Notes under the pieces: model-generated
The model's input: the letters and a program-made list of their open reading frames with translations, nothing else
Told to the model about the DNA's origin: nothing
The model's database searches: none
Part shown: in pieces, positions 24,830 to 32,429 of the stretch
Layout of the letters: every line of letters starts with the position of its first letter
Numbering within the stretch: the stretch's first letter is position 1
Translations under genes and position numbers: made by a program
Assembly (NCBI GenBank): GCA_902776435.1
Contig: CACYQB010000011.1
Coordinates: 1-64,000, forward strand
DNA: 64,000 bases
From: an uncultured Bacteroidales bacterium
Lineage (GTDB): Bacteria; Bacteroidota; Bacteroidia; Bacteroidales; Muribaculaceae
Reading direction: 5' to 3'

Positions 24830-26116
24830 ATGATCGAGAAGAACATTAGAGAGCAGATTATCGCGTTGATGAAGCGCGAGGTGGTTCCTGCCGTGGGTTG
24901 TACCGAGCCCATGGCAGTAGCCCTGTGTGTGAGCCGTGCAACCGAGGCACTAGAGTGCCGACCCGAAAAAATCACAGCCTTGTTGAGTGCCAATATCCTC
25001 AAGAACGCCATGGGTGTGGGCATTCCCGGCACAGGCATGATCGGCCTGCCCATCGCTATTGCCCTAGGCGCTATCATCGGCAAGAGCGAGTACCAGCTCG
25101 AGGTCATCAAGGACGTATGCCCCGAGGCCATTGAGCAAGGCAAACAGTACATCGACGAGGGCCGTATCGACATCCAGTTGAAACAGGGTGAATGCGACAA
25201 ACTCTATGTCGAGATCCTGTGCGAAGGCGACGGCCACACTGCCAGCGCCATCATCAGCGGATCACACACCCACTTTGTGAAGGTCACCCGCGACGACAAG
25301 GTGCTGCTCGATGAACTTGCCGGGCGCAGCAATGATGTCGACGATGGCGACATCGAGCTCAAGTTGCGTCTGGTCTATGACTTCGCCATGCAGGCTCCGC
25401 TCGACGAGATCAGCTTCATCCTCGAGACCCGTGACTATAACCTCAAGGCCGCCCGGGAGTCGCTCAAGGGCAACTACGGCCATTGTCTTGGCAAGACCAT
25501 GGACAGGCCGCTGAGTCACGGCATCTTTGGCAACACCATCTTCTCGCGCATCCTCTCCAAGACCGCACTAGCCACCGATGCCCGCATGGGCGGCGCCTTG
25601 ATTCCCGTGATGAGCAACAGCGGCTCGGGCAACCAGGGCATCTGCGCCACCAATCCCGTTGCCGTCTATGCCATCGAGAACGAGAACACCGAGGAGGAGG
25701 TCATACGCGCCCTCACGCTGAGCCACCTCACCGCCATCTACATCAAGCAGAGCCTGGGCAAGTTGAGCGCCCTGTGCGGCTGCGTGGTGGCCTCGATAGG
25801 CAGCTCGTGCGGCATCACCTATCTGATGGGCGGCGACTATGACCGCATCTGCTATGCCGTGAAAAATATGATCGCCAACCTCACGGGAATGATCTGCGAC
25901 GGGGCCAAGCCCAGCTGCGCCCTGAAGATCGCCTCGGGCGTCTCGACGGCCCTGTTGAGTGCCGTGCTGGCCATGGAAGGCCGCCACGTCACCAGTGCCG
26001 AGGGCATTATCGACGACGACGTGGACCGCTCGATACGCAACCTGACCGTCATCGGCGCCGATGCCATGTGTGCCACCGACAGCATGGTCCTCGACATCAT
26101 GACCGGCAAATCGTAA
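24830..26116 (+). CDS. L-cysteine desulfidase / serine dehydratase-alpha-like protein (UPF0597, CyuA/YhaM family)
   Basis: 428 residues. The start EVVPAVGCTEP and the later GNQGI, ALCGCVVASIGSSCGITYLMGG and ICDGAKPSCALKIASG segments are characteristic of the UPF0597 family, related to the alpha chain of iron-sulfur serine dehydratases. The several conserved Cys residues fit a [4Fe-4S] cluster. Characterised relatives break down L-cysteine to pyruvate, sulfide and ammonia in the cytoplasm; whether this one prefers cysteine or serine cannot be told from sequence. It follows dsbD by 96 bp on the same strand and may be co-transcribed, since no strong terminator lies between. Confidence 0.88.
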   Translation: MIEKNIREQIIALMKREVVPAVGCTEPMAVALCVSRATEALECRPEKITALLSANILKNAMGVGIPGTGMIGLPIAIALGAIIGKSEYQLEVIKDVCPEAIEQGKQYIDEGRIDIQLKQGECDKLYVEILCEGDGHTASAIISGSHTHFVKVTRDDKVLLDELAGRSNDVDDGDIELKLRLVYDFAMQAPLDEISFILETRDYNLKAARESLKGNYGHCLGKTMDRPLSHGIFGNTIFSRILSKTALATDARMGGALIPVMSNSGSGNQGICATNPVAVYAIENENTEEEVIRALTLSHLTAIYIKQSLGKLSALCGCVVASIGSSCGITYLMGGDYDRICYAVKNMIANLTGMICDGAKPSCALKIASGVSTALLSAVLAMEGRHVTSAEGIIDDDVDRSIRNLTVIGADAMCATDSMVLDIMTGKS

Positions 26117-26153
26117 TAATATCAATTGATTTTTCATGCATCCATCAAAAGAT

Positions 26154-26173
26154 AAAGCGGCAAAAGCCGCTTT
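26154..26173. terminator. intrinsic terminator after the desulfidase gene
   Basis: AAAGCGGC, 4-nt loop, GCCGCTTT, followed by a T-rich stretch. It ends the dsbD-desulfidase transcript and marks the edge of the mobile block that follows. Confidence 0.8.
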
Positions 26174-26269
26174 GTTCGTTAAGTTTACCACCATATAACT
26201 CATGGAATAGCTAATCAACTCAGCTATTGACCAACTATTCCAGTTTGCCTTTCGTAGTGACGTGTCAAT

Positions 26270-26491
26270 TCAATAAGTCTGAGTTCGGCTGACTATCCGG
26301 ATGTACTTGGCGTTGGGGTATTTCTTCCTCGCCTTGTAATGAATGTACATCCTGCTTCTGCTCATGCTCTCGATATGGATTCGCCTACCATCCATTTCAA
26401 CCTCATATGTGTAGATCGTGGGGAGGGGCATTTTGGTGGTAGAGTTTCCAGCCCACCATTCAATCAGTAATTCTTTAATTGTCTTAATCAT
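26270..26491 (-). CDS. Small hypothetical protein co-translated with resolvase
   Basis: 73 residues, basic (pI clearly above 9), no signal peptide or membrane helix. The middle (YEVEMDGRRIHIESMSRSRMYIHYKARKKYPNAKYIRIVSR) looks like a compact alpha/beta fold. Its start overlaps the resolvase stop by 4 bp (ATGA), so it is probably translated with it. No family recognised; it may bind DNA or modulate the recombinase, but nothing in the sequence proves this. Confidence 0.65.
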   Translation of the reverse strand: MIKTIKELLIEWWAGNSTTKMPLPTIYTYEVEMDGRRIHIESMSRSRMYIHYKARKKYPNAKYIRIVSRTQTY

Positions 26492-27135
26492 CTTACAAAT
26501 TGGTTTTTAATGCGTTGTACCGTTGAGAAGGAGTAGCCGGTTATCTTCGCTGTATTTCTGATGGAGTAGCCTCGTTTCAGCAGCGATATGACCTCCTTGT
26601 ATTCCTCTCGTTTCTTATCCTCGCTCTTGATGGTCCCGGTTTTGCGTCCGAGTTTCCCACCGTTCCTCACATATTGGGCACGTCCTGAGTTGAGCCGGTA
26701 TTGGATGTTGGCTCGTTCGATATTGCCCATCTCAGCAAGCACGGTGATAAGAATGGACGCGATGGGATTGACGTCTCCATTGGGTTGTAGCGAGTAGATG
26801 CCAAGGTTCTGTATGTAAACTGAAACCTTAGCCTCATGCAGCCGTTCCAGGGATTTCAATACTTGCAGCGTTGATCTTCCCAGGCGGCTCAGTTCAGATA
26901 ATAACAAGTAATCGATGTTGTTCCCGGTGCAATAGTCCAAGCACTCGGTCAACACTTGTCTTTCCTCATTCTTCTTCGCCCCAGATATATGCTCCTCGTA
27001 GATTTTCACGATTGTCATATCCTGGGCTTCACTGAATTTTTGAAGGTCTGTGATTTGTCGTGATGTGTCCTGTCTGTCATTTTCAGAACTCACTCTGGCA
27101 TAGATCACGGCCCTCTTGGTTGGTTGTGTCGTCAT
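26488..27135 (-). CDS. Serine recombinase (resolvase/invertase family)
   Basis: 215 residues. The catalytic domain starts AVIYARVSSENDRQDTSRQ with nucleophile Ser16. It contains the DYLLLSELSRLGRS segment with catalytic arginines and a long helix E (ITVLAEMGNIERANIQYRLNSGRA). A C-terminal HTH_7 (YSIRNTAKITGYSFSTVQRIKNQF) binds DNA. This is the Hin/Tn3-resolvase size class, not a large integrase. Three GTGTATTCA motifs lie 35-90 bp upstream (27170-27224) and could be its site or operator. It is the last but one gene of a minus-strand mobile-element cluster. Confidence 0.92.
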   Translation of the reverse strand: MTTQPTKRAVIYARVSSENDRQDTSRQITDLQKFSEAQDMTIVKIYEEHISGAKKNEERQVLTECLDYCTGNNIDYLLLSELSRLGRSTLQVLKSLERLHEAKVSVYIQNLGIYSLQPNGDVNPIASILITVLAEMGNIERANIQYRLNSGRAQYVRNGGKLGRKTGTIKSEDKKREEYKEVISLLKRGYSIRNTAKITGYSFSTVQRIKNQFVR

Positions 27136-27169
27136 ATAAATCTTTGATAAAAATGGTTACACAAAAAGG

Positions 27170-27224
27170 GTGTATTCATTGGCCCTTGCAGACTTTTTTG
27201 AATACACCCATTATTTGAATACAC
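27170..27224 (-). promoter_or_regulatory. three GTGTATTCA motifs upstream of the resolvase
   Basis: On the minus strand two direct copies (27216-27224 and 27199-27207, 17 bp apart start to start) and one inverted copy (27170-27178). The pattern suits a recombinase site or an operator for the resolvase gene. Confidence 0.45.
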
Positions 27225-27234
27225 TCAGCCGGTC

Positions 27235-27627
27235 TCATTGGGTTGGTTGGCCGGTGTCGCTCTCACATAACTCGTTCTCTGTGATAATGCCGTATTCCTC
27301 ACAAATTGACTTCTCATAATTGTCGGTTTTTTCTACAGCACCATCTATCACAGCCACGAGATTATCACAAAAGACGGATTCTATGGTATTCACGATTTTG
27401 TCATTTTCGTCAATCAGTGAAACCTCGAATAGATCCAAGCCTTCGTTCAATGTCACTCTCACTAGGCCCCGGTGTTTGAAGCCTTGCACGTGAAATTCCA
27501 GTCCGAGTTCAATCGTCTTCACTGTCTTAGGATCGATTCCCCAGGACATAAGGATGATTGGTTGGCTCGTGAGGATGGTCCATATATACTTTGCCAGCCT
27601 CACATTGTAATCTTCATTGTCAATCAT
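27235..27627 (-). CDS. Hypothetical mobile-element protein
   Basis: 130 residues, acidic, soluble, no signal peptide. The N-terminal third is helical (NVRLAKYIWTILTSQPIILMSWG) and the middle is beta-rich (LEFHVQGFKHRGLVRVTLNEGLDLFEVSLID). The tail is polar and likely disordered. It starts 2 bp before the next gene's stop in a tight operon with recombination genes. No family recognised; the composition resembles small accessory proteins of Bacteroidales conjugative or mobilisable elements. Confidence 0.72.
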   Translation of the reverse strand: MIDNEDYNVRLAKYIWTILTSQPIILMSWGIDPKTVKTIELGLEFHVQGFKHRGLVRVTLNEGLDLFEVSLIDENDKIVNTIESVFCDNLVAVIDGAVEKTDNYEKSICEEYGIITENELCESDTGQPTQ

Positions 27628-27629
27628 AA

Positions 27630-27971
27630 TCAGAAAAAACTTAGGTGGAGGTAGTCGCTGTCAGGTTCGCTCATACTCAGCAGGCGTTCCATCTTGTCAA
27701 TTACCTCCTTGGTTGTACAGTTCAGGTCATTAACACGCATCTCGATTTCCCCGGCCTCATCGGTGGGTAGGGAGTCAAGTCTCTTCAGTTTATCGATCGT
27801 GTGCCTCCAGTCGTCCTTCAGCACCTCAAAATCGACATCAAACTCTTCGTTGCTATAACCGCACCCACAAGCGTCCAGCAGGTTATGGAATTCCTGTATC
27901 TTGTGATTAAATCCAATTGCGTTGCCCCATTCTACCTTGTAGGTGGTGGCACAATGTAGTCTGAATCCCAT
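27630..27971 (-). CDS. Hypothetical mobile-element protein
   Basis: 113 residues, acidic. It begins MGFRLHCATTYKVEWG, which I associate with conserved unknowns in Bacteroidales mobile elements. After a CGCG turn it is mainly helical (VLKDDWRHTIDKLKRLDS, then CTTKEVIDKMERLLSMSE). No catalytic motif or signal peptide. Packed between two unknown genes with gaps of 2 and 5 bp, so it belongs to the same transcript as the ERF/exonuclease genes upstream. Function unknown. Confidence 0.75.
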   Translation of the reverse strand: MGFRLHCATTYKVEWGNAIGFNHKIQEFHNLLDACGCGYSNEEFDVDFEVLKDDWRHTIDKLKRLDSLPTDEAGEIEMRVNDLNCTTKEVIDKMERLLSMSEPDSDYLHLSFF

Positions 27972-27976
27972 AATCG

Positions 27977-28225
27977 TTACGCTAAATAAGTCTCGTTCAT
28001 ATAACAGGTCTTGTAGAAGCTATGGTCCCGGGGTATCGTAATTCTCTGGAACACAACTAGCCAAAAACCATTCTTGATTTCACTCGTCGTCGGTTTCTCG
28101 TCGAGCAGCATTTCAACTATGCTTGGTGAAATCGGGAAGCAAAATTTCAAAGCGCGCTCCCGTGAATTTCGTGATAACCCACACCAGTATTTAATGGTGA
28201 GCTTCTTGTTTTTAGTCTTTGCCAT
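27977..28225 (-). CDS. Small hypothetical mobile-element protein
   Basis: 82 residues with a strongly basic start (MAKTKNKKLTIKYW) and an otherwise soluble fold. No recognised family. Its start overlaps the end of the upstream gene by 14 bp, as in tightly packed phage-like operons. Confidence 0.65.
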   Translation of the reverse strand: MAKTKNKKLTIKYWCGLSRNSRERALKFCFPISPSIVEMLLDEKPTTSEIKNGFWLVVFQRITIPRDHSFYKTCYMNETYLA

Positions 28226-28496
28226 TGTCTGTTGAATTTTTACGGTTGTTATAATTCATTTTTACGCGTGTGAGGTAGAAATCTTGATATTTTCCGTCCA
28301 GTTGCCCCCTCACGTAGAAATTGCCGTCCACATAGAATTCGGCATCTCGTTGCGGGAGCTGTGGGTTAATGGTCGTCAGGTGTATTTCGATTGTCCTCCT
28401 CACGGTAAAGTTGTGGAATGACGGATTGGCTGGTTTGTCGGCAGTGGTGTGATGTTCCTGCCGTTTCTCAGCCAGCGTTCTCTTTGTGCGTTTCAT
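28212..28496 (-). CDS. Small hypothetical mobile-element protein
   Basis: 94 residues. The start MKRTKRTLAEKRQEHH at 28496 is chosen. A longer frame extends to 28700, but its upstream part lies inside the preceding gene and has the low-complexity composition of a shadow frame. The N-terminus is basic and polar; the rest contains an RRTIEIHLTTINPQLPQRDAEFYVDG-type beta segment. It overlaps the upstream gene by 29 bp and the downstream gene by 14 bp. No family recognised. Confidence 0.6.
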   Translation of the reverse strand: MKRTKRTLAEKRQEHHTTADKPANPSFHNFTVRRTIEIHLTTINPQLPQRDAEFYVDGNFYVRGQLDGKYQDFYLTRVKMNYNNRKNSTDNGKD

Positions 28497-29016
28497 AATA
28501 GTGCCGGTATTTGCGTTGAACATAGGTGAGCAGCAAAGATCGGATTGCCCTGGCCTTGTCGCTCGGTGTGTAGGTGTAATAGTCCGTATGTGGGTTGCAA
28601 AAGCGATCCTCATAGCAGATATGGCCACGATAGTCACCCCTTGAGAAAAACTCGCTGTAGGTGGCGTCAGTGTCGGTATCGGTGTTGGAGTATTGCACAT
28701 AGAGGCTTACATACAGTTTGCCCTTGATCAGTTCCACAGCATTAAAAGTACTGTTCCAATGGTTGCCGGTGCGGAATCTATCGGGAATCCACAGCCGCTT
28801 GTCCCTGGATCTGTAAAGTCTCGTTCCCGCTTCCTTGATGATTCTCGTGATGGTGGCGGGAGTAATGGCTAAAAGCTCGTCTTCGGTCAATTCCATAATG
28901 AGTTGGTTCTTTCTATCGGGCTTGTACCGCTTGAATAGTTCGATGTTGATGTTCATTTTGTTCAAGTGTTCATAAGAGAGCCAGGAGAACGGGTTGATGG
29001 TTGATATCAATTTCAT
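28468..29016 (-). CDS. Hypothetical mobile-element protein
   Basis: 182 residues. The N-terminal third holds a possible helix-turn-helix-like stretch (LTEDELLAITPATITRIIKEAGTRLYRSRDKRLWIP). The centre is beta-rich (ELIKGKLYVSLYVQYS) and the C-terminus helical and basic (DKARAIRSLLLTYVQRKYRHYYETHKE). No signal peptide. It sits directly downstream of the exonuclease gene (28-bp gap) in the same operon. Family unknown; a nucleic-acid-related role is only a guess from context. Confidence 0.72.
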   Translation of the reverse strand: MKLISTINPFSWLSYEHLNKMNINIELFKRYKPDRKNQLIMELTEDELLAITPATITRIIKEAGTRLYRSRDKRLWIPDRFRTGNHWNSTFNAVELIKGKLYVSLYVQYSNTDTDTDATYSEFFSRGDYRGHICYEDRFCNPHTDYYTYTPSDKARAIRSLLLTYVQRKYRHYYETHKENAG

Positions 29017-29044
29017 TCTCCTGGCGTGGTTAGTAAAATGTCAG

Positions 29045-29956
29045 TTAGATCGTGATCAGCACACTGCCGGATACGTTGCTGACCTTCATGTAGTCGCTCA
29101 GGTCAAGATCGGGGTTGTCTGCCTTGTAGCGTCCCAGATCAAAACTCTCTCGTTGGGTTGGTAGCTTCCGGGTGATCCTCATGCTGTCAGTCTCCCAGAT
29201 CTTCGCGTTAGTGGCCTCCATGCGTAAAAGGATGTCGGCCTTAATGCGCTTGAGTTCATCGTCAACTTGCTGTTTCGTCTGGATGAGCTCGCGAATGGTC
29301 ATCTCCTGCGCCTTGATGTCGGCAGGGATGGAGTAAGGGTTGTTGAATGTCTCGCCGTTAAGGTCCGCTTCGAGCAGGGCCTTGCAGATGTTGGCGGGAA
29401 TGCGTTCAACTTCAATGATCTCGCTGATGTGGTCCTTCCCCTTGCTGCGGAGACGGATCACAAGTAGCCGGTCAATCTTAGCCGCAGGGTTCTGAAGCGT
29501 AAACAGAAAGGCATAGATGCTCAACTGCCATTTGGCACGCTCCATCTTCTCGGGAGTGAAGGTGCCGTAGGTCTTGATATCAGCCAGTGTAAAGGTGTCC
29601 TGGTTGATGCGATACACCTTATCGATGCTTGAGGCGTAATGCTTTGTATCGGTAACAAGATACTCGCTGGCCTCATGCACAAGTTGGTTCGCGTGGGTAA
29701 GTTGGATGTAGTCGGCGACCTCAACAGTGCCGTCGTTAACCCACATACGATCGAAAAGCTCACATGATTCGTGGACCGCTGAGCCATATGCGGCAGCGGC
29801 CTTCATCATCTCTTCGGGAACCTCGTCATACTCGTTTGGAAAGAGCTGACGCTGGATAACGCTTGTGATGCCGGAAAGCTCTGTGCCCTCCAGGTGATAG
29901 GTGTGGTTCTCCTTGTTGAATACCACGCCTGAATCGTTTAATCTGATCAGTGCCAT
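29045..29956 (-). CDS. PD-(D/E)XK exonuclease of a phage-type recombination pair
   Basis: 303 residues. Motifs of the RecB/Cas4-like PD-(D/E)XK fold appear in order: AYGSAVHESCELF (His), SSIDKVYR (Asp), LADIKTYG (D-x-K core) and WQLSIYAFLF (Q-x3-Y). The C-terminal third is helical (REL-QTKQQVDDELKRIKADIL). Phage exonucleases of this kind chew one strand of a DNA end to load an annealing protein. The gene for such a protein, ERF, lies 4 bp upstream, so the two form a two-gene recombination module. It acts in the cytoplasm on element DNA. Exonuclease direction cannot be read from the sequence. Confidence 0.85.
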   Translation of the reverse strand: MALIRLNDSGVVFNKENHTYHLEGTELSGITSVIQRQLFPNEYDEVPEEMMKAAAAYGSAVHESCELFDRMWVNDGTVEVADYIQLTHANQLVHEASEYLVTDTKHYASSIDKVYRINQDTFTLADIKTYGTFTPEKMERAKWQLSIYAFLFTLQNPAAKIDRLLVIRLRSKGKDHISEIIEVERIPANICKALLEADLNGETFNNPYSIPADIKAQEMTIRELIQTKQQVDDELKRIKADILLRMEATNAKIWETDSMRITRKLPTQRESFDLGRYKADNPDLDLSDYMKVSNVSGSVLITI

Positions 29957-29960
29957 AGCG

Positions 29961-30629
29961 TTAGAAAGTGATTACGGTGGATTTGTGAATTTCCTGCTTA
30001 CGGCGCGAAAACATGGCCTTGATGTCGGGATTGTTCTCGACTTCCATGCGATGTTGCTCGTAAAGCTCAATAAGTGAGTCGATATCGTTCACTTTGGCCA
30101 GTGCCGCTTCGATAGCAGCATAGCGGGGATCCTTGGGCGCGGGCGTAGTAGCCGGGGCCGATGCGGATGTGATTCGTGTCCTTCGTGTAGGTGCCTTCTT
30201 AGCGGGCTCCTCGGGAAGGGGCTTGGTCTGTTCGCGGTGATAACTGTCGCTGTCAACATCTTTTGTGTCGTCAATAGCAAACATCGCGTTCATAGCGTAC
30301 TTGCGGGCATAACTGGAAGCAGCGCCGGTGATCTGTGCTGCATCCATGCCGGTCTTGGTGGCTGTATGCTCAGCGATAGCCGATGTGGTGATGGTCTCAC
30401 CCTTGTCGTTAAAGAAGTAGAGTGTCGTCTTCAGGAAGGTTCGTCCTCCCAGTTCGATCACTTCATCTTCAAAGCGGATTCCACAGTTCTGGCTGCGGAG
30501 TAACGGCTTGATGGCAGCGAGGATAGATTCCAGGCTGCGGTAGTTGTACTTGCCGAAGCTGTTAAATTGGTCTTTCGGCACGATCAGGTGTTGCTGAATG
30601 TAGATCAGCGATTGAATCAAATCTTTCAT
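29961..30629 (-). CDS. ERF superfamily single-strand annealing protein
   Basis: 222 residues. The ERF domain fills about 5-135, with the N-terminal SFGKYNYRSLESILAAIKPLL and the signature GAASSYARKYAMNAMFAIDD-T-DVDS. A Pro/Ala/Thr-rich linker (about 145-170) and a short helical C-terminus (LAKVNDIDSLIELYEQH) follow. ERF proteins anneal complementary single strands in phage-type recombination. The partner exonuclease starts 4 bp downstream. The gap to DUF3871 upstream holds a strong hairpin. Confidence 0.92.
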   Translation of the reverse strand: MKDLIQSLIYIQQHLIVPKDQFNSFGKYNYRSLESILAAIKPLLRSQNCGIRFEDEVIELGGRTFLKTTLYFFNDKGETITTSAIAEHTATKTGMDAAQITGAASSYARKYAMNAMFAIDDTKDVDSDSYHREQTKPLPEEPAKKAPTRRTRITSASAPATTPAPKDPRYAAIEAALAKVNDIDSLIELYEQHRMEVENNPDIKAMFSRRKQEIHKSTVITF

Positions 30630-30677
30630 TTTGCGTTGATTTTTAGAATGTTATTAAAAATGGTTTTGTCTAAAATG

Positions 30678-30716
30678 AAAGAGGAGGCCATCACGGTGAA
30701 GTGATAACCCCCTCTT
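30678..30716 (-). terminator. hairpin between DUF3871 and ERF genes
   Basis: Arms 30678-30694 and 30701-30716 pair over about 15 bp with small bulges around a 6-nt loop; moderately T-rich on the minus-strand 3' side. It could attenuate transcription or protect the mRNA between the two parts of the operon. Confidence 0.5.
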
Positions 30717-30764
30717 CGGGAGCATTGGGGTTGTCGTGCCCCGTTGCTATGTGAAATGGTTGTT

Positions 30765-31820
30765 TTACGAAAGGAACCAGTCGTAGGCGGGATTGGACCC
30801 GTCGATCGCTTGCTGGATTCCAAAGGTAAAGTCAGTGCAGTTTTGGTTGCGCTCCAGCCACTGTGAAATGTAGGTCTGTTTAACGGCCTCATTGAATAGC
30901 TGGAGTAGTTGCCATAAGGTGATGCTGTCGAGGTCGGCCTCCTTCTTGAAGTTGGGGTTCTCGACGTAACCTCTTACTGCTGCGTTAACTGCCTGGTCGC
31001 CCAGAATAACGTTGGGCAGACCGAGTTCGTTGCGTGTGGCGGTGGGCAGAGCCTGATAAAGTCTCAGGCGGCCGATAATGCCACAGAACTGCTCTTCGGT
31101 GATCCTGGTATTACCCAGGGCCTCCAAGGTGCGCAGGTTCTCGTCCTTGTGTGGATCAAACCCGCTGAAAAGCTGCAATGCACGCTCCTTGATGTCGGAT
31201 GCGGTCAGTGCGTCAAAATTCCCTGTAAAACCGTCGCAGGTTAAACAGAGGTTGCTGCATACTCGAACTTGCCAGCCCACAAAAATCTTGAATTTCATGG
31301 GGCTCTCGCGTCCGAATAGCTTGTCTTCGTTGTAAGCTCGTACGCCGCCGATGCAAAGGTGCACAGGCTGGCCGTTGATAAAACGCGTAAGACCAGCAAC
31401 ATGGCAAACAAATGCCATGCGTTGGTAGTAAATGGTCTTCTCGTTGTCTCTAAGCTCGCTAGTCTTCTTGTGCAGAGCCGATGGGATGCGACCATTAATC
31501 TGGTGCGATACCCTGATCTCTACAGGAGTTAGTTCTCCGAAGATGGTCTTGCCGGCCTCGATAACGCTCTTGATAAAAGCCTGGTGGCTTATAGTGAGCG
31601 CCATATCCGCGAAGGTCGGTACAATTGATTTCTCGGTGAGTTCCTCAAGCGTTACCGCCGAGGTGTTACTCTCGATAAAGTTCGGGTGGTTGTCCGGATC
31701 GATGTCGTCCAGTACCACTGCGTCTTCGATTTCTTCTGCGTCAATGTTGATGACGGAAGGTGATGTTGCGATGATCCCGTCAGTAGGGATGATCTGCATT
31801 TGTTGTTGTTCGTTGTTCAT
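30765..31820 (-). CDS. DUF3871 family mobile-element protein
   Basis: 351 residues. After an acidic, Ile/Asp-rich N-terminus (1-70) comes the conserved body: VSHQINGRIPSALHKKTSEL, RMAFVCHVAG, CIGGVRAYN, FVGWQVRVCSNLC. This matches the DUF3871 family, common in Bacteroidales integrative elements and related in layout to phage/plasmid DUF932-like proteins encoded near recombination genes. Function is not established; a role in replication or DNA protection is inferred from neighbours only. It starts 15 bp after a 43-residue gene and leads the ERF-exonuclease operon. Confidence 0.85.
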   Translation of the reverse strand: MNNEQQQMQIIPTDGIIATSPSVINIDAEEIEDAVVLDDIDPDNHPNFIESNTSAVTLEELTEKSIVPTFADMALTISHQAFIKSVIEAGKTIFGELTPVEIRVSHQINGRIPSALHKKTSELRDNEKTIYYQRMAFVCHVAGLTRFINGQPVHLCIGGVRAYNEDKLFGRESPMKFKIFVGWQVRVCSNLCLTCDGFTGNFDALTASDIKERALQLFSGFDPHKDENLRTLEALGNTRITEEQFCGIIGRLRLYQALPTATRNELGLPNVILGDQAVNAAVRGYVENPNFKKEADLDSITLWQLLQLFNEAVKQTYISQWLERNQNCTDFTFGIQQAIDGSNPAYDWFLS

Positions 31821-31834
31821 TGTTGGTTTGGTTG

Positions 31835-31966
31835 TTAGCGCGGCCTCCTCATCTTGCCGATTACAGCCGCTAGTTTCTTACTGTTCTTAAAAATGGTGCC
31901 CACGGTGTCGCAGGCTAGGATCACGAGGTCAACCCAGTTCTCAAGTTTTGTTTTTTGTCTGGCCAT
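31835..31966 (-). CDS. 43-residue small protein (downstream member of an overlapping pair)
   Basis: Reads MARQKTKLENWVDLVILACD then TVGTIFKNSKKLAAVIGKMRRPR. A basic start, an amphipathic or hydrophobic helix and a basic tail. It overlaps the 43-residue gene upstream by 26 bp in another frame and stops 15 bp before DUF3871. Function unknown; supported by its position in the operon and protein-like composition. Confidence 0.5.
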   Translation of the reverse strand: MARQKTKLENWVDLVILACDTVGTIFKNSKKLAAVIGKMRRPR

Positions 31967-32072
31967 CGCTCGTGGTGTCGTTCTTTGTGGCCCAGCGCTT
32001 AATGGTCTTTCCGATATCGATCAGTGCCATGAGCTGAGCCGCGTAATTCATAAATTTCAAAAGTCGTCTCAT
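31941..32072 (-). CDS. 43-residue small protein (upstream member of an overlapping pair)
   Basis: Reads MRRLLKFMNYAAQLMALIDI then GKTIKRWATKNDTTSDGQTK and a basic end. An amphipathic N-terminal helix is followed by a polar tail. It is the first gene of the minus-strand block left of the 9 kb cargo. Same length and similar layout to the gene it overlaps. No family recognised. Confidence 0.45.
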   Translation of the reverse strand: MRRLLKFMNYAAQLMALIDIGKTIKRWATKNDTTSDGQTKNKT

Positions 32073-32162
32073 TATGTTGTTGTTATTGTAATTAGTTGTT
32101 AATAAAAATGTTAGTTAAATCTCAGTATATATATAAGGCTTCTTCGGGGTTGTCATGGGGGT

Positions 32163-32332
32163 GAAGATTGAACGTGAACAGCTTGAACATCTGAACACCG
32201 TGAACAAGAACGGGGGATAGTCAAAATTTGTGCGTTTTTCTCATTCTACTATAATAGTAGTAGTTATATCAAATAACTACTCATGCTTTTGAAATGAAAA
32301 ATGAAACCCGACAGGACACCTTTTGATGGGTG
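32163..32332 (+). repeat. long direct repeat, left copy (flanks the 9 kb cargo)
   Basis: About 170 bp nearly identical to 41342-41575, except that a 66-bp unit present in the right copy is absent. It holds the iteron-like GAAC repeat (32170-32205) and, on the minus strand, the last codons of the primase-like gene. The rest of 32073-32429 shows no gene. Confidence 0.85.
32277..32332 (-). pseudogene. 18-codon tail of the primase-like gene
   Basis: Encodes PIKRCPVGFHFSFQKHE and stop, identical to the C-terminus of the 41520-43295 gene but cut off upstream by the 9 kb segment. Shows that the repeat carries part of a gene. Confidence 0.8.
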
Positions 32333-32429
32333 TTTCGGCGATAAGGAAAGCCTGCGGAATTCTGGTTTTTAGCTATGGCTTTTTAGCCGTTAGCTAGTGA
32401 TTAGTCATGCTGCCCAGAGTCCTGACTAA

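Noticed and set aside
27974..27989. 16-bp match (TTACGCTAAATAAGTC) to 56842-56857, considered as a further att or arm site
   Set aside because: It is the coding end of an 82-residue gene, lacks the GTCGCCAAAAA repeats, and one such match is expected by chance in 64 kb.
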